Of a DNA stretch of 27,305 nucleotides, positions 22,101 through 27,305 are shown piece by piece. The stretch's first letter is position 1, and each line of letters opens with the position of its first letter. The translations under genes and the position numbers were made by a program. Origin of the DNA: Gammaproteobacteria bacterium (GTDB lineage Bacteria > Pseudomonadota > Gammaproteobacteria > UBA9214); contig JAOTTU010000008.1 in NCBI GenBank assembly GCA_029864225.1, forward strand, positions 1 through 27,305, in the 5' to 3' direction. The notes beneath the pieces are model-generated. The model saw only the letters and a program-made list of their open reading frames with translations, was not told the DNA's origin and did no database searches.

Positions 22101-22454
22101 CGCCAGCCGCATTACGACTACGAGCGGCGCAGTCCGAGCTGGGATACCCGCCACCTGGCAGGCCACTACACCGCCTTCGGGCCGGCCACCGAGCTGGTGA
22201 ATACGGCCGACGATGCCCTGGCGATTATCGGTCCGGGGGAGGAACTGCACCTGGAATACAGCGCGCAGCCGCCTGCAGTGCCGGCCGGCTGGAAACGCCG
22301 CTTCGTGTTCGAGACCCGGGGCTGGGCCAAGGACATGGACCTCTACACGGCTGATGGCGACACCCTGGAACCCCTGCCCTCGCAAGGTCAGCCGGGCGGG
22401 CGCCGCGCGGCCCTGCATGCACGCTACAACACCCGCTACCGTTCGGGCATTTGA
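19134..22454 (+). CDS. Lipoprotein fusing TPR, FG-GAP/VCBS propeller, ASPIC/UnbV and a C-terminal beta domain
   Basis: A 1106-residue protein. The ATG at 19134 gives a lipoprotein signal with the lipobox LGGC (Cys20); the frame opens at 19035 but that start would put 33 polar residues before the signal. TPR repeats span about residues 30-218, for example AGHFRAVLRLDPGD. A propeller follows from about 265, with calcium-loop motifs such as DINADGHPD, DYDNDGLVD and DADHDGDLD. The ASPIC/UnbV part is at about 610-690 (SGIGSQLALRAG, VTWSDG). From about 699 a further domain begins with SSCPVLFAWDGERHAFVSDLLG, a module also seen on ASPIC proteins in Acidobacteria and Planctomycetes as I recall. It is probably outer-membrane anchored. 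The fusion joins the two parts that are separate genes in the neighbouring loci. It diverges from the uvrY-like gene and converges on the CRTAC1 lipoprotein gene with a 9-bp gap. Confidence 0.88.
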   Translation: MNRFQIIISLTCLVPLLGGCERGAEQNPVIQPDAAAITANNRGVGLMGRFDYEAARAVFAALSRDYPREPEFSTNLAIALMNRQQDGDEDQALALFQTLLNAGPDNARARYCAGLLEFRRGQLEDAAGHFRAVLRLDPGDAYAAYFLGQTLQQARDESALQWYRQAIDTDPYLRSAYYALSQLYRQRGQADMARQHIGMYQKLANNPRARLIEFKYLRMGPKCEAVAISHTLDRAEPPDGLLFTAARPGVLTLVPDDSRLTDPANLTVVDINADGHPDLFVAGAGVTADDPNAVLLGQADGSFLPEPAHPLVEVPGVNTALWGDYDNDGLVDVYLCRSGSNQLWRQDGPGNWEDVSAATGTANGEFDSVDGAFFDADHDGDLDILVVNRAAPNELLNNNLDGSFRPLARKRGLDGGQSDTRSVLLLDLDRDRDTDLVMFNETPPHAVYLNDLMWNYSAAIGFDALVMTPVSAAVAGDQDGDGQPEIYTVGPDGDLLRWQEATDGRWEGHRLGSITAGPQLRLELRDFDGDGRAELLVATAKGWAVHALPESGLKRLFGSEPDRPLRALASIVIQVGRGPSLAVLDADSALKLWPPGKGRQPFIGLALSGLDDNAGSMRSNASGIGSQLALRAGSRWVLTDTFRHHSGPGQDLQPVVVGLGGARQLDFVAVTWSDGVYQTELGLETGRLHTLVETQRQLSSCPVLFAWDGERHAFVSDLLGVGGVGYFVEPGVTAPPRPWENFLLPESALEPLQGSYVLKLGEPMEEAAYIDALRLASYDLPPGWDMVLDERMNILGPEPSGAPLFYREQHLPQRATTADGREVTALVRTADLEAAPVGELDRRFIGRLRAPQQLTVAFADTIDRPGARPVLVIDGWVEYPYSQTMFAAWQAQADYRAPTLEARAADGRWHTLLEQFGYPAGMPRRMALPLTDLPAGTDALRLTTNQEIYWDRVAVVYAEPLPGALRTELPLQHAEVRESGFARRSTGPQRQPHYDYERRSPSWDTRHLAGHYTAFGPATELVNTADDALAIIGPGEELHLEYSAQPPAVPAGWKRRFVFETRGWAKDMDLYTADGDTLEPLPSQGQPGGRRAALHARYNTRYRSGI

Positions 22455-22463
22455 CAGCCGGGT

Positions 22464-24245
22464 TCAGTCGCCGGCCTGCCAGGGTTCGCCACTGCCCTGT
22501 TGCAGCACCCGCAGAGTGTCGATGCTGATGTCGCGCCAGATCTCGCTGTCACCGCCGGGCCAGGCGACCACGACCCCCTGCACGTCGGAGGCGCTGCCCA
22601 GGCCGAAATGCACGCGCGGGTCATTGGCGCTGACATAGCTGCCGTCGGTATGGACCCGGCGCCACAGGGGTGCCCGGCCCTTGCGCAACAGCCCCACCCG
22701 TGCACCCAGGCCGTCGCGACTGGCCCGGGTCCCCTGTAACTGTATCGCCAGCCAGTGGTTGGTACCGGCTGACTCGTTGCGCAGCAGGCGGACCGGGCCG
22801 TTGTTGTTGGCCACCACAATGTCGATATCCCCGTCGTTATCGATGTCGCCGAAGGCGGCACCGCGGCTGACCTCCCGCAAGGCCAGTGCCGGCCCGGCCG
22901 CGCTACTGATGTCGGTGAAGCCGTCTGCGCCGTCGTTGCGGATCAGCTGGTTTTTCTCCTTGTAAGGAAAGGGATCGCCGCGCTGGTCTTCCTCGATCCT
23001 GACCGCGCCGTTGGCCACGAACAGATCGAGGTCGCCGTCATTATCGTAGTCGAACCACTCGGAGCCGAAACCCGTGTACGGCAGGCTGACCCGCCCCAGC
23101 CGGTAGCGGTCGGTGGCATCCAGGAAATTCGCGCTGCCGTCGTTGAGGTAGAGGGTGTTGGTCTCCCGGTCCAGGTGGGTCATGAACAGGTCCTCGTCCC
23201 CGTCGTTGTCGAAGTCCCCGGCCGTGACCCCCATGCTGGCCTCGGCCTTGCCATAGGCGTTGATCGCGGTTCCCGACATCAGGGCGGTGTCCTCGAAACG
23301 CCCCCCGCCCCGGTTCATCCACAACTGGTTCTCGGCACCGTCATTGGCGACATAGATGTCCGCGCGGCCGTCGCCATCGAAGTCCGCACAGGCCACCCCC
23401 AGCCCGGGTCCGAAGGCGCTGCCCAGGCCTGCAGTAGCGCTCACATCGGTAAAGGTCCCGTCACCCTCGTTGCGGAACAGCCGGTCCGGCACGGCGTCAT
23501 AGGCCTCCGGGCCGCAGTAGTCGAGCTGGCCGTCGGAACCCGCGCAGCGCTTGTTGCCGGCAACGGTGAATTGCACGTAATTGACGACGAACAGGTCAAG
23601 ATCGCCGTCCAGGTCATAGTCGGTAAACGCCGCACTGCTGCTCCAGCGGGGGTCGTCGACACCGGCCTGAAGGGTCACGTCGGAGAAGCTGCCGTCGCCG
23701 TTGTTGCGGTACAGCACATTGGGACCGAAGTTGGTCACGTAGAGATCGACATCGCCGTCATTGTCGAAGTCACCGGTCGCCGCACCCTGCCCGTACCCCG
23801 TGTGGCCCAGCCCTGCCTGCGGGGTGACATCGGTGAAGGCCAGCCGTCCCCCGGCATCGAGATCGTTGCGGAACAGGCGGTCGCCGGGCCAGTGCTCCGC
23901 CGGCGGCTGGAACAGGGCCTCGCCCGCCGGGCTGTCCGGGGCCAGCCGGCTGCCCTGCAGCAGGTAGATGTCCAGGTCGCCGTCGTTGTCGTAGTCCAGC
24001 AGGGCCACGCCCGGACCGAACACCTCGGGCTGGTAGAACGCCCCGCTCGCACCGTTGAAGTGACGGAAGGCCAGGCCGGTCTCGACGGCGACGTCCCTGA
24101 ACAGGGCCTGGTCCGCCACCTGGCCCCCGGCATCCGGCGCGGGTCCGTCGGGCGTATCGCAGGCGGAGAGTGTGATCATGGCCGCTGCCAGGAGTCCGGT
24201 GCAGCGCTGAATGGGTAACGTCAGTGTGGAACGGGTTCTTGCCAT
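22464..24245 (-). CDS. CRTAC1-family lipoprotein with ASPIC/UnbV domain
   Basis: A 593-residue protein with a lipobox LSAC (Cys29), so it is a lipoprotein, unlike the membrane-anchored paralogue at 4.3-6.1 kb. It has the family opening LFRDVAVETGLAFRHFNGASG and many FG-GAP/VCBS blades with D-x-D-x-D-G calcium loops (DYDNDGDLD, DFDNDGDVD, DYDLDGDLD). The final 90 or so residues are an ASPIC/UnbV domain (GTNHWLAIQL, GLGARVGLL, HFGLG, VAWPGG). The start overlaps the end of the upstream TPR gene by 25 bp, a sign of translational coupling. It faces the fused lipoprotein gene tail to tail. The role is unknown; a surface-exposed calcium-binding scaffold is the best structural guess. Confidence 0.9.
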   Translation of the reverse strand: MARTRSTLTLPIQRCTGLLAAAMITLSACDTPDGPAPDAGGQVADQALFRDVAVETGLAFRHFNGASGAFYQPEVFGPGVALLDYDNDGDLDIYLLQGSRLAPDSPAGEALFQPPAEHWPGDRLFRNDLDAGGRLAFTDVTPQAGLGHTGYGQGAATGDFDNDGDVDLYVTNFGPNVLYRNNGDGSFSDVTLQAGVDDPRWSSSAAFTDYDLDGDLDLFVVNYVQFTVAGNKRCAGSDGQLDYCGPEAYDAVPDRLFRNEGDGTFTDVSATAGLGSAFGPGLGVACADFDGDGRADIYVANDGAENQLWMNRGGGRFEDTALMSGTAINAYGKAEASMGVTAGDFDNDGDEDLFMTHLDRETNTLYLNDGSANFLDATDRYRLGRVSLPYTGFGSEWFDYDNDGDLDLFVANGAVRIEEDQRGDPFPYKEKNQLIRNDGADGFTDISSAAGPALALREVSRGAAFGDIDNDGDIDIVVANNNGPVRLLRNESAGTNHWLAIQLQGTRASRDGLGARVGLLRKGRAPLWRRVHTDGSYVSANDPRVHFGLGSASDVQGVVVAWPGGDSEIWRDISIDTLRVLQQGSGEPWQAGD

Positions 24246-25678
24246 TGTGCCTGTGTCCTGATGATATCGCCGAGCAGTTGCTGGTGACCGCCCGCCACGG
24301 CCACCTCGCGGGCACGCTGCAGGTAGGGTCGGGCCTGCTCCCGCCTGTCTGCCGCATCCAGCGCGATGGCCGTGTGGTAGAGGTAGAAGACCGTTTGCTC
24401 ATCCTCCGGCCCCGTCGCCTGCTCGAGGTGCCCCGTCGCCTCGGCCGTTTGCCCGTCTGCCAGCAGGCGGCGGCCCAGCAGGTAGTTCACAAAACGGTTG
24501 TCCGGTTCCCCCGCCACGGCCAGCCGGTAGTGCTGCAGGGCCTCATTGTTGCGGCCCAGTTCCTCGCAGGCCTGGCCCAGGTAGGTGTTGGCCTGGACAT
24601 GGGCCGGTTCGGTCTCGAGCACCTTCCTGAGACTATCGATCGCCTGCTCGTAGCGCCCTGTGTCGCCCAGGGCCTGGCCGTAGAGCAGGTGCACCGCGGG
24701 CAGGTCCGGGTCCAGCGAGACTACTGCACGGTAGTGCTGTTCCAGTTGTTCAAAATCGCCCATCAGACTGTACAGCCTGACCAGCTTCATGTGTACCTCG
24801 ACTGACTGCAGGTCGATGCTGACAGCCGTCTCCAGGAGCTGCGCGGCCTCCGGATAGCGGCCGGATTCGAACAGTTGCCGGGCACGGTTAATGGCCGCCC
24901 GGGTACTGATATCGAGTTCCTCGAGCGCCTCCAGCAGGGGGTCGTTGTAGGGCGGGCCGTTTTTCCGGTACTGCTGGTAGTACGCCATGTGTTGCCCGGC
25001 CGCTTGCGTCTCCCCTTCGTCCCGGTATGCCAGCGCCAGGGCGTAATGTACCGGGCCGAAGGATTCGAATAACTGCAGTGCCTGATGGTAGTGGGTGATG
25101 GCCGTTTCTGTGTCACCACCCCTGAATGCGATCTGGCCGAGGCCATAATGGGCGCGTGCCGCATCCTCGGGCGAGTCCAGCAGCGTCGTATAGAGTTGGC
25201 CGGCTTCCTCGAGCTCACCGGTCTTCATCAGCAGCTCGGCCACCCTGAGGCGTGCCGGCCGGTACCCGGGGTTCAGTTCAAGTACCGCGCGGAGCTGCTC
25301 CAGGGCCGCACTGTCATTGCCCCCCTGGAGTTGAACAATACCGAGGTAATAGGCCGTCTCGTACGAACCCGGATCCAGCAGCCGCGCACGCCGGTAACTG
25401 ACCATGGCACCGGTATTGAGCTTGTAGGCATGCAGTGTCATGCCCAGCCGCCGGTTCATGACAGCATCATTCGGGGCCTGCCGGGCGGCCTGCCAGGCTG
25501 CCCTGATCTGCTCCTGTATCGGGGTTGCGAACTCGTCCAGCACCAGGACCGGCAACGGCGGAAGATTCGCTGCCTCGTGCCGGGAGCCCTGCAGGAAGAA
25601 GGCGAAACCGCCGGCAAGCACCAGGATAATACTGATGAACCAGGCGAGGTTGCGGGTGGTGCGCGGCCTGACTGTCAT
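24221..25678 (-). CDS. Membrane-anchored TPR protein of the second CRTAC1 locus
   Basis: A protein of 485 residues from the ATG at 25678, with an N-terminal hydrophobic anchor (FISIILVLAGGFAFFLQG) and then TPR repeats to the end. Examples are YKLNTGAMVSYRRARLLDPGS, ALEQLRAVLELNPGY and SLRKVLETEPAHVQANTYLGQ. The frame is open to 25822, but the extra 48 residues are Arg-rich and come before the membrane segment, so I prefer the later start. It overlaps the CRTAC1 lipoprotein gene by 25 bp. The pair repeats the TPR plus CRTAC1 combination of the first locus, though in the opposite gene order. It probably acts as a periplasmic scaffold anchored in the inner membrane. No promoter for it stands out in the 247-bp gap to marC. 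Confidence 0.85.
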   Translation of the reverse strand: MTVRPRTTRNLAWFISIILVLAGGFAFFLQGSRHEAANLPPLPVLVLDEFATPIQEQIRAAWQAARQAPNDAVMNRRLGMTLHAYKLNTGAMVSYRRARLLDPGSYETAYYLGIVQLQGGNDSAALEQLRAVLELNPGYRPARLRVAELLMKTGELEEAGQLYTTLLDSPEDAARAHYGLGQIAFRGGDTETAITHYHQALQLFESFGPVHYALALAYRDEGETQAAGQHMAYYQQYRKNGPPYNDPLLEALEELDISTRAAINRARQLFESGRYPEAAQLLETAVSIDLQSVEVHMKLVRLYSLMGDFEQLEQHYRAVVSLDPDLPAVHLLYGQALGDTGRYEQAIDSLRKVLETEPAHVQANTYLGQACEELGRNNEALQHYRLAVAGEPDNRFVNYLLGRRLLADGQTAEATGHLEQATGPEDEQTVFYLYHTAIALDAADRREQARPYLQRAREVAVAGGHQQLLGDIIRTQAQWQEPVPH

Positions 25679-25925
25679 AGGGATCAAGAATAAGCAAGTT
25701 CCGGTTATGGGTAAATTCCTGTCCAGGATATTGAACCTCTCACCGCCGGATCGGCGTCGGGATGTATGATTAGCCAAAACGCTCCGCTGTTCGCGCCTGT
25801 TCCATATGCCACGCCATCGCAATCAGTCGGCTTGGCTTGTCCTGGGCATGCCCCCCGACCGGGTCGAGGATAGCGGCGGGTAACCGTGCTAATACAGGCT
25901 CAATGAGCGTCACGAGGTCTTTCCG

Positions 25926-26561
25926 ATGGCATACCTGTCCGAATACACCCGTTTCTTTACCGCGTTGCTGGTGATCCTGGATCCGTTTGCCGCGATCCCC
26001 GTTTTTTTAAGCCTGACGCACAATTACCAGGTCAGGGAACGTGGCCGGATCGTAAACATTACCGCGCTCACCGTGGCCATCGTCCTTTCGCTGGCAGCGC
26101 TGGGTGGTGAAAAGATGCTTGCGTTGCTCGGAACCAGCCTCCCGTCCTTTCGGGTGGGGGGTGGCATCGTCCTGTTATTGATGGCCCTGGCTATGTTACG
26201 CGCCCAGCCGGACCAGATGCGTGCCACCCGCGCCGAAAGGGAGGCGACAGGCAGTCTCGAGAATATCGCCGTGGTCCCGCTCGCCCTCCCCCTGCTGGCC
26301 GGTCCCGGTTCAATCAGTACGGTGATCATCGAGATGCATCGCCCCGGGGCCGGTTACCATCTCTTCTGGGTGATCGCAGTGATTCTCGGGGTTACCTTGC
26401 TGCTCTGGGGGATACTGCGTCTCGCCAGCCCCATCGGCCGCTATCTCGGCCCCATCGGTCTGAATATACTCAATCGTCTGTTCGGCCTGATCCTGACCGC
26501 GATAGCCGTGGAGATCATGGCCAATGGCCTGCGTGAGCTGTTTCCCGTGCTTGCGCCCTGA
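25926..26561 (+). CDS. MarC-family integral membrane protein
   Basis: A 211-residue protein of the MarC family (UPF0056), with six hydrophobic segments. Typical blocks are an N-terminal FFTALLVILDPFAAIPVFLSLT, GGGIVLLLMALAMLR, and VPLALPLLAGPGSISTVI. Members sit in the inner membrane; their transport role remains unproven, and the name comes from a locus near marRAB that proved unrelated to antibiotic resistance. The length is normal. The ATG at 25926 is preceded by GAGG about 10 nt upstream. It diverges from the TPR gene and is followed 63 bp later by the LOG-family gene. Confidence 0.93.
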   Translation: MAYLSEYTRFFTALLVILDPFAAIPVFLSLTHNYQVRERGRIVNITALTVAIVLSLAALGGEKMLALLGTSLPSFRVGGGIVLLLMALAMLRAQPDQMRATRAEREATGSLENIAVVPLALPLLAGPGSISTVIIEMHRPGAGYHLFWVIAVILGVTLLLWGILRLASPIGRYLGPIGLNILNRLFGLILTAIAVEIMANGLRELFPVLAP

Positions 26562-26624
26562 GGCAATGCCGACAACGCATGCAGTTGTTTCACGATACCG
26601 CGTCATGGACACCGGATATCCATT

Positions 26625-27305
26625 ATGAAGAAAGATCCCCCATCGAAGGAACCCCGCATACCGTCACCAGCGCACCCGCTGCGACATGAACCCCTCCCCT
26701 GGCAAAGGCCCAAGTCGGCCAGGGAGGACCCCGATGCACCGGGTCGCCTGCAGACCATCCTCGAAAGCCCGAGCTATCGACAGGCGGATCAGGACGTCGC
26801 CTTCCTGAACCTGGACGAGACCCGTGGTGTTCGGTTGCAGATTGACTACCAGAAACCGGAATTACTTCTGGAGAAATACGGTATCCGGCATACCATTGTC
26901 ATCTTTGGCAGTACACGTATACACGAGCCGGAGAGCGCGCGGCTCAGGGTCGAAGGCTTGCGCAAGCAGCTCGACGCCGGTCCCGGTAATGCCGATCTCG
27001 AAAGACGGCTGGCGGTGGCGGAGCGAATCCTGGACAAGGCCCGTTACTACGATATCGCCCGCGAGCTCGGGCAACTGGTCGGTAATGCCGGGGCCGGTCC
27101 GGATGACTGCCGTCTGCTGCTGATGACCGGCGGCGGTCCCGGCATCATGGAAGCTGCCAACCGCGGCGCCTACGATGTTGGTAGCAAGTCCCTGGGGCTG
27201 AATATCAATCTCCCGCAGGAACAGTATCCGAATCCCTATGTCACGCCGGACCTGTGTTTCCGTTTCCATTATTTCGCCATACGCAAGCTGCATTTCCTGA
27301 AACGA
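26625..27305 (+). CDS. LOG-family Rossmann protein (partial, runs off the window)
   Basis: An open frame of 227 codons with no stop before the window end. It contains TIVIFGSTRI and the nucleotide-binding motif GGGPGIMEAANRGA at about residues 168-181. These mark the LOG/TIGR00730 family, long misannotated as lysine decarboxylases; plant and some bacterial members are cytokinin-activating phosphoribohydrolases. The second motif (PGGxGTxxE) would lie beyond the window, so I cannot confirm an intact active site. A polar N-terminal extension of about 85 residues precedes the core, which fits the larger LOG-like group rather than the short LOG enzymes. The start is ATG 26625. Confidence 0.85.
   Translation, partial: MKKDPPSKEPRIPSPAHPLRHEPLPWQRPKSAREDPDAPGRLQTILESPSYRQADQDVAFLNLDETRGVRLQIDYQKPELLLEKYGIRHTIVIFGSTRIHEPESARLRVEGLRKQLDAGPGNADLERRLAVAERILDKARYYDIARELGQLVGNAGAGPDDCRLLLMTGGGPGIMEAANRGAYDVGSKSLGLNINLPQEQYPNPYVTPDLCFRFHYFAIRKLHFLKR

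Overview
The window looks like a chromosomal segment of a GC-rich gammaproteobacterium, probably a sulfur-oxidising or otherwise respiratory-versatile one. Three things point that way. The gene order uvrY-like regulator / uvrC / pgsA / tRNA-Gly(GCC) / tRNA-Cys(GCA) / tRNA-Leu(UAA) matches the E. coli uvrY-uvrC-pgsA-glyW-cysT-leuZ block. There is a small Gly/Tyr-rich secreted protein resembling the sulfur globule proteins of purple sulfur bacteria. LexA and FNR-type sites have the gammaproteobacterial consensus. The assignment to a sulfur oxidiser is inference.

Layout. 1-1.7 kb (minus): class II aldolase-like protein, DUF1499 protein, NlpC/P60 lipoprotein. 2.0-2.3 kb (plus): sulfur-globule-like repeat protein with its own promoter, an upstream FNR-like site and a strong terminator. 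2.6-8.9 kb (minus): a three-gene operon encoding a membrane cytochrome (b-like membrane part, five CXXCH motifs, TPR tail), a CRTAC1-type beta-propeller protein (FG-GAP/VCBS plus ASPIC/UnbV) and a secreted TPR protein, with a perfect FNR box upstream. 9.2-11.9 kb (plus): a LexA-box-controlled Y-family DNA polymerase, then a short diverged SRAP-like protein and a canonical SRAP (HMCES/YedK) protein. 12.1-17.8 kb (minus): tRNA-Leu(UAA) interrupted by a 234-nt group I intron, a GGDEF-EAL protein, tRNA-Cys, tRNA-Gly, pgsA, uvrC and a family-5 uracil-DNA glycosylase. 17.8-18.9 kb: a gene remnant, palindromic repeats and the UvrY/GacA-like regulator. 19.1-25.7 kb: a second TPR/CRTAC1 locus, with a fused TPR-propeller-ASPIC lipoprotein (plus) facing a CRTAC1 lipoprotein and TPR protein pair (minus). 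25.9-27.3 kb (plus): a MarC-family membrane protein and the start of a LOG-family protein cut by the window end.

How it fits together. Two themes stand out. One is DNA repair and SOS (translesion polymerase, two SRAP-type proteins, UvrC, uracil glycosylase). The other is a cell-envelope TPR + CRTAC1 + multihaem cytochrome system present in two loci: separate TPR and CRTAC1 genes occur side by side twice and as one fused protein once, which suggests that the two parts act together. Its function is not known to me; the haem domains and FNR box suggest a link to anaerobic or low-oxygen electron transfer. The clearest structured-RNA discovery is the group I intron in tRNA-Leu(UAA).
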